Origin: an uncultured Clostridia bacterium
GTDB lineage: Bacteria > Bacillota > Clostridia > Christensenellales > CAG-917
Direction of reading: 5' to 3'
Length of the DNA: 64,000 nt
Assembly: GCA_944332815.1 (NCBI GenBank)
Contig: CALVKQ010000006.1
Coordinates: 46,995-110,994, forward strand
The number at the start of each line of letters is the position of its first letter. Position 1 is the stretch's first letter. The notes below the pieces were generated by a model that did not search any database, was not told the origin of the DNA, and was given only the letters and a program-made list of their open reading frames with translations. Shown in pieces: positions 44,794-53,299 of this stretch. Position numbers and translations under genes: made by a program.

Positions 44794-46725
44794 ATGAGGC
44801 AGCACGAAAAGGACCATAATCAATCCCCAATAATTCATAATCCGAGGAAAAGGCTGCTTGCGGTTTTACTGCTTGCGGCTTTTTCCTTTGTCGCGGTGCT
44901 GGCGAAGATGTTCACCGTCATGGTGGCGGAGAGCGGCGATTTGCAGGCGCGCGCGGTATCGCAGTGGATGCGCGACGTGCCGACGGAGGCGGCTAGGGGA
45001 CGCATCCTCGACCGCAACGGGACCGTGCTTGCGGACACCGCCACTCGCTATAATATTTACGTCCGCCCGAACGCCGTGGGGAGTAAGCAGGAAGTGGCAA
45101 AACTGCTCTCGGAGGTGTTCGGTTACGACTATAACGACATACTCGCGAAGATATCCGTGCGCACATCAGAAGTGACGGTCGCGCGCGGCGCGGACAAGGC
45201 GGAACTTGACGCAGTGATCTCCTCCGGGCTTTCGGGGATATATTACGGTGAGGACAACCTGCGTTATTATCCGTTCGGCGATTTTATGACGCAGATACTG
45301 GGCTTTACGGGGTTTGACGGCGACGGTCAGACGGGCTTGGAGGCGTATTACGACAAGTACCTTTCGGGCACGGACGGCATGATCTTGACGGACACCGATC
45401 TGATAGGCAGAGAGATAGAGGGCGGCGGCAGCTATTATATCCCTGCGGTAAAGGGCATGGACGTGATGACCACGCTGGACGCGAACATACAGCTGATAGC
45501 GGAAGGCGCGCTCCGTGCCGCGCAGGCGAGATTTGACCCCAAGTCCGCGCTTTGCATTGTGATGGACTACACCACGGGGGAGATCGCCGCGCTTGCGGAA
45601 TATCCCTCCTTCGACCTCAACGACGTGCCGCGCGACGACATCGAAACGCTGTTCGGCACGTCCAAGAGCAAGGCGGTGTCCACGGTGTACGAGCCGGGTT
45701 CCACGTTCAAGATACTCACCGCCGCCGCGGCGCTGGACGCAGGGAAGGTAAGCGTCACGGACAGATATTACTGTTCGGGCATCAGGGTGGTGGACGGTCA
45801 GAAGATACGCTGCTGGAAGGCAAAGGGGCACGGGTCGATAAGTTTTGCGGAGGGAGTGGCGGAGAGCTGCAACTGCGTGTTCATGGACAGCGCCCTCGCC
45901 ATGGGGACGGAAGTGTTTTACGACTATCTGGACGCTTTCGGGCTGCGTTCCGAAACGGGGGTGGACGTGACGGGGGAAACCTCCGGCATATTCATAGCGG
46001 AGGAGAGCGTCAAGAGCGTGGACCTCGCGAGGATAGGGTTCGGGCAGGCGGTCGCGGTCACTCCGATAGGTATGCTGACCGCCGCTGCTTCCGTGGTGAA
46101 CGGCGGAAGGCTGGTAACGCCGCATCTGCTCTCCGAAGTCAGGGACTCTTACTCCGGACAGACCGTAAAGGGGGAATTCGCCGAAAGGGGTCGCACCGTG
46201 TCGGAGTCCACTTCGGGAACCATGTGTACGCTGCTGGAAAACGTGGTGAAGCAGGGCAGCGGAAAGAGCGCGTACGTCCCCGGTTATCGCATAGCCGGCA
46301 AGACGGGCACGGCGCAGAAATATGAGGACGGGCACATCGCGCAGGGAAAATATATCTCATCCTTCCTGGGATTTTCGTTGGAAGAAGAGGCGCCTTACGC
46401 GGTGCTGCTTTTGGTGGACGAACCGCAGGGATATATGTACTATGGCTCCTTGGTCGCGGCGCCCCTTGTCGGAGATATCTTCGAGAATATATTCGCATAT
46501 CTCGGCGTATCGCCGCAGTTCACGGGGGAGGAACAGGAAGTGATAGGAGAGCCTTTTTCCCTCGCGGACTATACGGGGATGAGCGTACAGCAGGCAAAAG
46601 CAAAACTCGCCGCGCTCGGTCTGCACGCGGAAACGGACGGGAGCGGAGGCGTGGTGACGGGGCAGATCCCTGCCGCAGGTTCGGTGGTGGACGGAAGGAA
46701 CACCGTTCTGCTGTTTACGGGATGA
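44794..46725 (+). CDS. Class B penicillin-binding protein (FtsI/SpoVD type) with PASTA domain
   Basis: A 643-residue bitopic transpeptidase. An N-terminal helix (~25-45) precedes a PBP dimer domain (ARGRILDRNGTVLADTATRYNIYV). The transpeptidase motifs are STFK (in YEPGSTFKILTAA), SCN (AESCNCVF) and KTG (IAGKTGTAQK), and a single C-terminal PASTA domain is present (LADYTGMSVQQAKAKLAALGLHAETDGSGGVV). One PASTA is SpoVD-like, so it could serve division, cortex synthesis or both. Start ATG 44794 (or TTG 44788) lacks a clear ribosome site. Confidence 0.92.
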   Translation: MRQHEKDHNQSPIIHNPRKRLLAVLLLAAFSFVAVLAKMFTVMVAESGDLQARAVSQWMRDVPTEAARGRILDRNGTVLADTATRYNIYVRPNAVGSKQEVAKLLSEVFGYDYNDILAKISVRTSEVTVARGADKAELDAVISSGLSGIYYGEDNLRYYPFGDFMTQILGFTGFDGDGQTGLEAYYDKYLSGTDGMILTDTDLIGREIEGGGSYYIPAVKGMDVMTTLDANIQLIAEGALRAAQARFDPKSALCIVMDYTTGEIAALAEYPSFDLNDVPRDDIETLFGTSKSKAVSTVYEPGSTFKILTAAAALDAGKVSVTDRYYCSGIRVVDGQKIRCWKAKGHGSISFAEGVAESCNCVFMDSALAMGTEVFYDYLDAFGLRSETGVDVTGETSGIFIAEESVKSVDLARIGFGQAVAVTPIGMLTAAASVVNGGRLVTPHLLSEVRDSYSGQTVKGEFAERGRTVSESTSGTMCTLLENVVKQGSGKSAYVPGYRIAGKTGTAQKYEDGHIAQGKYISSFLGFSLEEEAPYAVLLLVDEPQGYMYYGSLVAAPLVGDIFENIFAYLGVSPQFTGEEQEVIGEPFSLADYTGMSVQQAKAKLAALGLHAETDGSGGVVTGQIPAAGSVVDGRNTVLLFTG

Positions 46726-46742
46726 CATTCCCGTTCTATCAC

Positions 46743-46821
46743 TGTATTAGCAAGGCGAATGACGCGGTTCAGGCGGAAATCGGCGGCGCTGAACCTGGTT
46801 CGTATTATTCCTGTCTGGCAT
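46743..46821 (-). repeat. One-ended fragment of the 281-bp inverted-terminal element
   Basis: Seventy-nine bp, nearly identical to the reverse complement of 41192-41270, ending in the intact terminal repeat (TGGTTCGTATTATTCC...TGGCAT). The rest of the element is missing. It lies between the PBP gene and the murE promoter, splitting the dcw cluster. Confidence 0.85.
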
Positions 46822-46875
46822 CCGGCATGGCGCGATATGCCGCCCTCGCAAAGGGGGCGGCATTTTCACGGACGG

Positions 46876-46914
46876 GGAGAGAATTTTTCCGTCCGTGTCT
46901 TATTTTACCTTGCC
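46876..46914 (+). terminator. Hairpin terminator after the PBP gene
   Basis: CACGGACGG and CCGTCCGTG enclose a T-rich loop and are followed by TCTTATTTT. A second hairpin (ATGCCGCC...GGGCGGCAT, 46840-46863) precedes it. Confidence 0.7.
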
Positions 46915-46915
46915 G

Positions 46916-46944
46916 TTGACCTTGCTTTTTTAAGTACTTAATAT
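46916..46944 (+). promoter_or_regulatory. Sigma-A promoter of murE-mraY-murD-ftsW-murA
   Basis: TTGACC (46916-46921), a 17-nt spacer and TAATAT (46939-46944), 28 nt before the murE ATG. Confidence 0.75.
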
Positions 46945-46972
46945 GTGCCTATGACTTATACGGGAGGTACTT

Positions 46973-48412
46973 ATGAAGCTAGGAGAATTACTGCGAGATA
47001 TAGAGGTGAAAGCCCTTGCCGCGGACGGTTCGTTCGAGGTGCGTTCGCTGGGGATACATTCGGCGGAGATAAGGGACGGCGACCTGTTTTTCTGCATGAA
47101 GGGAGGGCGCGATGACGGCAACGCTCATCTCGGCGAAGTGCACGTGAAGTTCGTTGCCGTGACGGAAAAAGTTCCGCAGACGGGGTGCGACTATGTGCTG
47201 GTGCCCGATGTGCGCAAGGCGTACGCGCTGATGTCCGCGGCGTTTTGGGGACACCCTTCGCGCGATATGGATTTCATCGCGGTGGTAGGCACCAACGGTA
47301 AGACTTCCACGGCGCATTACATCTCATCGCTGCTTTCGGCGGTGGGGAGCAAGACGGGAATCATCGGAACGGAAGGGCATTACATCGACGGCGAGAAGGT
47401 GGGGGCAAGCCTCACGACGCCGGACAGTTTCGAGCTAAACAAACTCCTCTTCGAGATGCGCGTCCGCGGCGTGGACAGTGTTGCGGCGGAGGTGTCCGCG
47501 CACGCGATAGCCCTTAAAAAGACGGCAGGCATAAAAGCGGACGTTGCGGTGTTCACCAACCTCACTCGCGACCATCTGGATTTTTTCGGGTCCTTCGAGG
47601 CGTACAGGGACGCGAAGTTCTCTTACTTTTCACGGGAAAACATAAAAAAGGCGGTGATAAACACAGACGACCCTTACGGCAGACAGCTGTTTGCCCGTCT
47701 GGAAAAGGAGGGTATCCCTGCCGTAGGTTACGGGTTGAACGAGCCTGCCGACAACTTTGCGGTGGAGGTGCGCGAGGACATAGACGGTGTGCGGTTCGTG
47801 GCAAATCTGTCCGACGACATAGCGGAGGTCAGATCGGGGCTGATGGGGGAGTTCAACGTCTACAATCTGCTCGCCGCCATGACCGCGGCGCACGAACTCG
47901 GCGTTTCTGCGGAGGAGCTCGCTCATGCGGTGCGCAAAGTAAAAGCGGTGAAAGGGCGGTTCAGCGTGCTGCGCAACGACCGCGGCAGCATAATCATCGA
48001 CTACGCGCACACGCCCGACGGGCTGGAACAGCTGCTTCGCACAGCGCGTTCCCTCACCAAATCGCGGCTCATCGCGGTGTTCGGCTGCGGCGGCGAGCGC
48101 GACAGAGGCAAACGCGCGCTCATGGGTGCGGCGGCGGCGAAGTACGCCGATTTCACCGTCGTCACCTCCGACAATCCGCGCTTCGAAGACCCCGAACGCA
48201 TAATCGCGGACGTGATGTCGGGCATGGCTGGCGCGCAGTGCAAAGCCCTTTCGGACAGGACGGAAGCCATCGCTTACGCGCTCTCCGAGATGTCGGAAGG
48301 GGACACCGTGGTCATAGCAGGGAAAGGGAGCGAGGACTACCTCGACATACGCGGCAAAAAGGTGCCGTACAGCGATTTCGACGTGGCGCGCAGATGGGGA
48401 CAGGCGAGATGA
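46973..48412 (+). CDS. murE: UDP-N-acetylmuramoyl-L-alanyl-D-glutamate--2,6-diaminopimelate ligase
   Basis: A 479-residue Mur ligase. P-loop VVGTNGKTSTAHY, TTPDSFELNKLL, carbamylated-lysine region RDAKFSYF, and AVFGCGGERDRGKRALMG. The amino-acid selectivity motif is DNPR (in TSDNPRFEDPERI), which indicates meso-diaminopimelate rather than lysine. CGGGAGGTACTT precedes the ATG, and the stop overlaps mraY (ATGA). Confidence 0.96.
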   Translation: MKLGELLRDIEVKALAADGSFEVRSLGIHSAEIRDGDLFFCMKGGRDDGNAHLGEVHVKFVAVTEKVPQTGCDYVLVPDVRKAYALMSAAFWGHPSRDMDFIAVVGTNGKTSTAHYISSLLSAVGSKTGIIGTEGHYIDGEKVGASLTTPDSFELNKLLFEMRVRGVDSVAAEVSAHAIALKKTAGIKADVAVFTNLTRDHLDFFGSFEAYRDAKFSYFSRENIKKAVINTDDPYGRQLFARLEKEGIPAVGYGLNEPADNFAVEVREDIDGVRFVANLSDDIAEVRSGLMGEFNVYNLLAAMTAAHELGVSAEELAHAVRKVKAVKGRFSVLRNDRGSIIIDYAHTPDGLEQLLRTARSLTKSRLIAVFGCGGERDRGKRALMGAAAAKYADFTVVTSDNPRFEDPERIIADVMSGMAGAQCKALSDRTEAIAYALSEMSEGDTVVIAGKGSEDYLDIRGKKVPYSDFDVARRWGQAR

Positions 48413-49410
48413 CGCCAGGCATAAAACTGCTGGTTTACCTCGTCGTTTCGGCGGTGTGCGCTCTTGCGGTCGCTCCTTTTGCGGTGCGGCTGCTGCGCAA
48501 ACTGAAAGCCGGGCAGACGGTGCTGGGTTATGTCGTTCAGCATGAACATAAATCGGGCACTCCCACCATGGGCGGCGTTATCTTTCTGCTGCCCGTGGCG
48601 GTGGTGTGCGCGGTGGAGGCCACGGCGTTCTCGCTGGTCGCGCTCGCGGTCACGCTGGGTTTTGCCGCCCTCGGTTTTCTGGACGATTTCATCAAGATAA
48701 AGTTCAGGCGCAATCTCGGTCTGAAAGCCTATCAGAAAGTGATAGGGCAGCTGGGGTTGAGCGCGATCGCCGCTTACTTCTGTTTTGCCTCGCCCTCGGT
48801 GGGGACGGAGCTTTTCCTCCCCTTCGGAGGAGGGAGCGCGGAACTTTCCTACGGGATCATCCCGTTCGTCATGCTCGTATATATCGCCACCACAAACTCC
48901 GTCAATCTGACGGACGGCTTGGACGGGCTTGCCGCCACGACCTCGCTCGGGTACTTCCTGACGTTTGCGGTGTTCACCTTTCTCGCGTTTTCGGACGCGG
49001 CGGATACGGGAAGAGGAGAGGACGCCGAACAGCTGTTCTCTCTGTCCGCGTTCTGCGTCGCCGTGCTGGGAGGTTTGCTCGGATATCTGGTGTTCAACTC
49101 CAACCCGGCGAGCGTGATGATGGGGGACACGGGCTCGCTGGGGTTGGGCGCCGCGGCAGCCACGGCGGCGGCGTTCTCGAGGGCGGAACTGCTTTTGCCC
49201 CTCGCCGGCATAATGTTCGTGTGGTCGAGCATATCAGTAATAATGCAGGTGCTCGCGTTCAAGCTCACGGGACGGCGCGTGTTCGGGATGGCTCCCTTCC
49301 ACCACCATCTGGAAATGAAAGGATATTCCGAGCCCAGGATATGCGCGCTGTATCTGGCGCTTACGGTCATCGCGGGCGCACTCACTCTTATATTTGCGAG
49401 GGCAATATGA
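48409..49410 (+). CDS. mraY: Phospho-N-acetylmuramoyl-pentapeptide-transferase
   Basis: A 333-residue polytopic membrane enzyme making lipid I. It has HKSGTPTMGGVIF, LGFLDDFIKI (catalytic DD), NSVNLTDGLDGLA, and FHHHLEMKGYSEP. ATG 48409 overlaps the murE stop; the longer frame into murE is rejected. Its stop overlaps the murD ATG. Confidence 0.97.
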   Translation: MTPGIKLLVYLVVSAVCALAVAPFAVRLLRKLKAGQTVLGYVVQHEHKSGTPTMGGVIFLLPVAVVCAVEATAFSLVALAVTLGFAALGFLDDFIKIKFRRNLGLKAYQKVIGQLGLSAIAAYFCFASPSVGTELFLPFGGGSAELSYGIIPFVMLVYIATTNSVNLTDGLDGLAATTSLGYFLTFAVFTFLAFSDAADTGRGEDAEQLFSLSAFCVAVLGGLLGYLVFNSNPASVMMGDTGSLGLGAAAATAAAFSRAELLLPLAGIMFVWSSISVIMQVLAFKLTGRRVFGMAPFHHHLEMKGYSEPRICALYLALTVIAGALTLIFARAI

Positions 49411-50711
49411 ATCTTACGGGCAAGACCGTCGTCGTCTACGGCGCCGGCATAAGCGGACTTTGCGCCGCCCAACTGGTGCGCGACCACGGCGGACGCGCGA
49501 TAGTTTACGACGACAATCCCACAAAGCATCACTCCACCTCGTGCACCTCCGTTTTCAACGACTGCGACATAGTGGTCGTAAGCCCGGGAGTGCCATGTGG
49601 GAACGCGCACGTTCTGGATGCGCGGCTGGAAGGAAAACAGGTGCTCAGCGAACTGGAACTCGCCTCGCAGTTCTGCGCCGCGGAACAGATCGCCGTCACG
49701 GGGACGAACGGCAAGACCACCACCGTGATGCTCATCGACCATATCCTGAAATATGCGCATATACCGTCGCATGCGGTGGGGAACATCGGCGCGGCGTTTT
49801 CCTCCATAGCGGACAAATTGGACGCGATGGAAGTGGCGGTGATAGAGGCTTCCAGCTTCCAATTGGAGGGAGCGCGGCTGTTCTCGCCAGACATCGCCGT
49901 CATGCTCAACATCTCGCCCGATCATCTCGACCGTCACGGCAATATGCAGCGTTACATAGGGGCGAAAGCCAACATCTTTCTCAATCAGTCCGCAAGCGAT
50001 ACGGCGATATACAACGCTGACGACAGGGAAGTCGCCGCACTGGAAGCGGTCATGGTCGCGCGCAAGGTGCCGTTCAGCATTTCCCGTCCCGTGGACGGAG
50101 CGTACATCTCCTCGGGGTTCGTGTGTTACAAGGGGATGCCCGTTGTGGAAACGGAGGAACTGGACTTTGCGGGGAGAGAGCTGGAAAACGTGCTCGCCGC
50201 CGTCGCCGTAGCCGCCGAAAAAGGGATAAGTTTTTATACGCTGGCAGCAGCGCTCCACACCTTCAAACGCCCCGATTTCAGACGTAAAGCCTGCGGCAGG
50301 GTGAGAGGAGTGAACTTCTTCAACGACAGCAAAGCCACCAACGTGTCCGCAGCCGTTTCCGCCGCGGAGAGCATGGAGGGAGATACCGTGATGATCCTGG
50401 GCGGCGCGGACAGAGGGGAAGATTTGGACGCGCTCTTCGCCTCCCTGCCGGGAGCGGTGAAGGGGGCGGTGGTCACGGGAGAGAACGCGGAGAAGATGAT
50501 CTCCGCAGCCAAAGAGCGCGGTTTTTTGAACATTTCAAAAAGCCCCGACATCTTCGACGCCTGCGCCGACGCGGCGGATATGGCGGAGGAGCTGGGGTGC
50601 GTCAACGTGCTGTTTTCTCCCTCCTCCAAAAGTTATGACAACTACACCAGCTACGCCGAGAGGGGGCGTGCCTTCGACGCCGCGGTGGAGAGGCTTTCTC
50701 GCGGAAAATGA
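49407..50711 (+). CDS. murD: UDP-N-acetylmuramoylalanine--D-glutamate ligase
   Basis: A 434-residue Mur ligase. An N-terminal nucleotide-binding GAGISGLCAAQL, P-loop TGTNGKTTTVMLID, NIGAAF, EASSFQLEG, NISPDHLDRHG, FFNDSKATNVSA and FSPSSKSYDNYTSYAERGRAF. ATG 49407 overlaps the mraY stop. The same frame stays open upstream through mraY, but that part is a shadow. Confidence 0.96.
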   Translation: MNLTGKTVVVYGAGISGLCAAQLVRDHGGRAIVYDDNPTKHHSTSCTSVFNDCDIVVVSPGVPCGNAHVLDARLEGKQVLSELELASQFCAAEQIAVTGTNGKTTTVMLIDHILKYAHIPSHAVGNIGAAFSSIADKLDAMEVAVIEASSFQLEGARLFSPDIAVMLNISPDHLDRHGNMQRYIGAKANIFLNQSASDTAIYNADDREVAALEAVMVARKVPFSISRPVDGAYISSGFVCYKGMPVVETEELDFAGRELENVLAAVAVAAEKGISFYTLAAALHTFKRPDFRRKACGRVRGVNFFNDSKATNVSAAVSAAESMEGDTVMILGGADRGEDLDALFASLPGAVKGAVVTGENAEKMISAAKERGFLNISKSPDIFDACADAADMAEELGCVNVLFSPSSKSYDNYTSYAERGRAFDAAVERLSRGK

Positions 50712-51880
50712 AAGCCCGTGAGTTTTTCGCTTTTGACAAACCGCTTGCCGTGACGGCGGTCGTCCTTTCCGCGATAGGACTGCTTTTCATATATTCCGCG
50801 TCCTGTTATTCCGCGGAACTGACTTACGGCGATCCGTTCAGGTATGTGGAAACGCAGGCGGTCGCGCTCGTTCTCGGAGTGGTGGCCATGCTCGCGCTCT
50901 CATTTTTACGTCCCGAAAAATTGCAAAAAGCGGCGGCGCCCCTTTTCCTTCTGGGGATAGCGTTGCTTGCCGCCGTGTTCATCCCGGGGCTCGGGGTGGA
51001 GAGCTACGGCGCGAAAAGGTGGCTGGATCTCGGCTTTTTCACCGTGCAGCCCTCCGAATACGCAAAATACGCTATGGCGGTGTTCCTTGCCGCATTCGCC
51101 GCAAAACGCGGAGTGCACACCTTTCCTCGCGCGCTCTTTTTCCTGGCGTCGGCAGGGGTGGTATGCCTGCTCCTGCTCATGGAGCCCAATATGTCCGTGA
51201 CGCTCTGCGTAGGCGCGGCGGCTTTCGCGCTGCTGTTCGCCGCCGGGGCAAAACCCTCTCATCTCATCGTCATACTCGTCCCCGTCGTTATATGCGGCGT
51301 GGCGTTGGTGGTGGCGGAGCCCTACCGCGTGCGCAGACTGCTGGCGTTTTTGGACCCGTGGGCTTCCCCTTTGGACGAAGGATATCAGCTCATCCAGTCT
51401 TACTACGCGCTGGGGTCTGGCGGACTGTTCGGCGTAGGGCTGTTCGCGTCCAGACAAAAGTACCTCTTCCTGCCTTTTGCGGAGAGCGATTTCATACTTT
51501 CGGTGATAGGGGAGGAAACGGGATTTTTCGGTGTGCTCGGCGTGCTTTCGCTGTTTGCCGTGGCGGTGACCAGAGGCGCGCTCATCGCGGTCAGAGCGAG
51601 GGACAGATTTTCCTGCTATACGGCGGCAGGCATCACCGCGCTCCTCGGAGTGCAGGTGTTGATGAACGCCGCGGTGGTGTGCGGAGCGGTGCCGCCTACG
51701 GGGCTCCCCCTGCCTTTTGTCAGTTCGGGGGGAACGTCGCTCGTGTGTTCTTTTGCGGCGGTGGGAGTGCTGCTCGCGGTGTCCAGATATTCGGAAGGAT
51801 CGTTTTTGAAACCCGTACTGCCCGTAGTGGGCAAAGGGGACAGACGCAGGGTGCAAAAAGCGGCGGAGGAGAGCGTATGA
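50708..51880 (+). CDS. ftsW: Lipid II-polymerising glycosyltransferase FtsW (SEDS family)
   Basis: A 390-residue protein with about ten hydrophobic helices. SEDS signatures are GAKRWLDLGFFTVQPSEYAKYA, DPWASPLDEGYQLIQSYYALGSGGLFGVGL, and GLPLPFVSSGGTSLV. It polymerises lipid II with its class B PBP partner (44794). The position after murD is standard for FtsW; RodA/SpoVE identity cannot be separated by motifs. It overlaps murD and murA by 4 nt each. Confidence 0.93.
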   Translation: MKAREFFAFDKPLAVTAVVLSAIGLLFIYSASCYSAELTYGDPFRYVETQAVALVLGVVAMLALSFLRPEKLQKAAAPLFLLGIALLAAVFIPGLGVESYGAKRWLDLGFFTVQPSEYAKYAMAVFLAAFAAKRGVHTFPRALFFLASAGVVCLLLLMEPNMSVTLCVGAAAFALLFAAGAKPSHLIVILVPVVICGVALVVAEPYRVRRLLAFLDPWASPLDEGYQLIQSYYALGSGGLFGVGLFASRQKYLFLPFAESDFILSVIGEETGFFGVLGVLSLFAVAVTRGALIAVRARDRFSCYTAAGITALLGVQVLMNAAVVCGAVPPTGLPLPFVSSGGTSLVCSFAAVGVLLAVSRYSEGSFLKPVLPVVGKGDRRRVQKAAEESV

Positions 51881-53136
51881 AGGAAGTTTTCAGGATAACG
51901 GGCGGCGAGGCTTTGGAAGGACGGGTGGAAGTGCGCGGCGCAAAAAACGCCGTGCTGCCCATGCTCGCCGCGAGTTTGCTGACGGAAGAGCCCGTCACGG
52001 TGTGCGATTGCCCGGACATCACGGACGTCGCCGATATGGTCGAAGTCTTGCGCGCGCTGGGCGCGGAAGTGGTCTGCGAAAGGGGGAACATCACGGTGAA
52101 AGGCGTTCCGCGCCTCACCGAGATACCCCCTCATCTGGCTTGCGCGATGCGCTCCTCCGTATTCATGCTCGGGGCGCTCACGGCGCAGTGCGGCGAAGTG
52201 AGGCTTTTCACCCCGGGCGGCTGTCGGATAGGCGCGAGACCGTTGGACATACACCTGGACGGGCTTGAGCGTATGGGCGCGAAAACGGAGTACGACGAAA
52301 ACGGAGTGCGCTGTTTTGCGGACAAACTTCACGGCGCGGACATCATCATGCGCTATCCCAGCGTCGGCGCGACGGAAAACCTGGTGATGGCTGCCGTCAA
52401 AGCGGAGGGACGGACCAGACTCATAGGCGCGGCGCGTGAACCCGAGATAGTTTCCCTCGTCCGCCTGTTGCGCAGGATGGGGGCGGATATCTCGGGGGAG
52501 GGCACTCCCGTGATAAGCGTGACCGGGGTCAAAGAGCTGGACGGCGCCGTCGCGCGTCCCGTCCCCGACAGGATAGTCGCAGGCACAGTCATGGCAGCCG
52601 TAGCGGTGTGCGGCGGAAGGGTGGAGCTCGTCGGGGCGGATCCTTCCGTCATGGGCGCGGTCATCTCCCCCTTCCTCGGCGCTCATACCTTTTTGGTGGA
52701 ACACGGCGGCAGGATAGTGTTCGAAAGCGACGGGATGCTCGACGCAACGGACGTGCGCACCGGTCCCTATCCGCTTTTTCCCACGGATATGCAAGCTCCG
52801 TTCATGGCTTGCCAATGTTACGCCGCAGGCATGAGCACTATGTGCGAAACGGTGTTCGAAGACAGGTTCGCCCACATCGCCCAGCTGCGCAAGATGGGCG
52901 CGCGTATAGCAGTGGTGGGCAGCACCGCGTTCGTGGACGGCAGCGAAGGTATGAGGGGCGCGCGGCTGGAAGCCGCCGATCTGCGCGGCGGCGCCGGGCT
53001 TGCGGTCGCGGCGCTCGGAGCGGAAGGGGAGAGCGTGCTTTCGGGGGTGAGATTCATAGACCGCGGTTACGAAAGCATGGAAAAACTTTTCTCGTCGCTG
53101 GGCGCGAAGATCACGCGCGAGCGCGTCCCGGAGTGA
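51877..53136 (+). CDS. murA: UDP-N-acetylglucosamine 1-carboxyvinyltransferase
   Basis: A 419-residue EPSP-synthase-fold enzyme for the first committed step of peptidoglycan synthesis. It has the RGAKNAVLPMLAASLL N terminus, catalytic/fosfomycin-binding C116 in TPGGCRIGARPLDIHL, DRIVAGTVM and the loop PFPTD-like PLFPTDMQAPFMA. ATG 51877 overlaps the ftsW stop. murG, murC, murB and ftsQ, often located here, are missing. Confidence 0.96.
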   Translation: MKEVFRITGGEALEGRVEVRGAKNAVLPMLAASLLTEEPVTVCDCPDITDVADMVEVLRALGAEVVCERGNITVKGVPRLTEIPPHLACAMRSSVFMLGALTAQCGEVRLFTPGGCRIGARPLDIHLDGLERMGAKTEYDENGVRCFADKLHGADIIMRYPSVGATENLVMAAVKAEGRTRLIGAAREPEIVSLVRLLRRMGADISGEGTPVISVTGVKELDGAVARPVPDRIVAGTVMAAVAVCGGRVELVGADPSVMGAVISPFLGAHTFLVEHGGRIVFESDGMLDATDVRTGPYPLFPTDMQAPFMACQCYAAGMSTMCETVFEDRFAHIAQLRKMGARIAVVGSTAFVDGSEGMRGARLEAADLRGGAGLAVAALGAEGESVLSGVRFIDRGYESMEKLFSSLGAKITRERVPE

Positions 53137-53217
53137 CCGCTTGCGCGCCCGGACGGCGGCATTCGCGACTTTATCCGATAAAAAATTGCAAAAAACGCTT
53201 TTTTTGACAAAAAACCG

Positions 53218-53245
53218 TTGACAGCGCTCCCATTTATTATATAAT
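53218..53245 (+). promoter_or_regulatory. Sigma-A promoter of ftsA-ftsZ
   Basis: TTGACA (53218-53223), a 16-nt spacer and TATAAT (53240-53245), in a sharply AT-rich 90-bp island after murA. A second TTGACA starts 14 nt upstream. Confidence 0.8.
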
Positions 53246-53299
53246 AAAATTAGTAATATTATAAATCGCGCTCGCATATATGCGCGCGAACGGGGCATT

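Noticed and set aside
48606..49406. Upstream extension of the murD frame
   Set aside because: It overlaps mraY out of frame; the conserved MurD start is at 49407.
51019..51876. Upstream 286-codon extension of the murA frame
   Set aside because: It runs through ftsW in another frame and encodes Arg-rich shadow sequence. murA starts at 51877 with a conserved N terminus.
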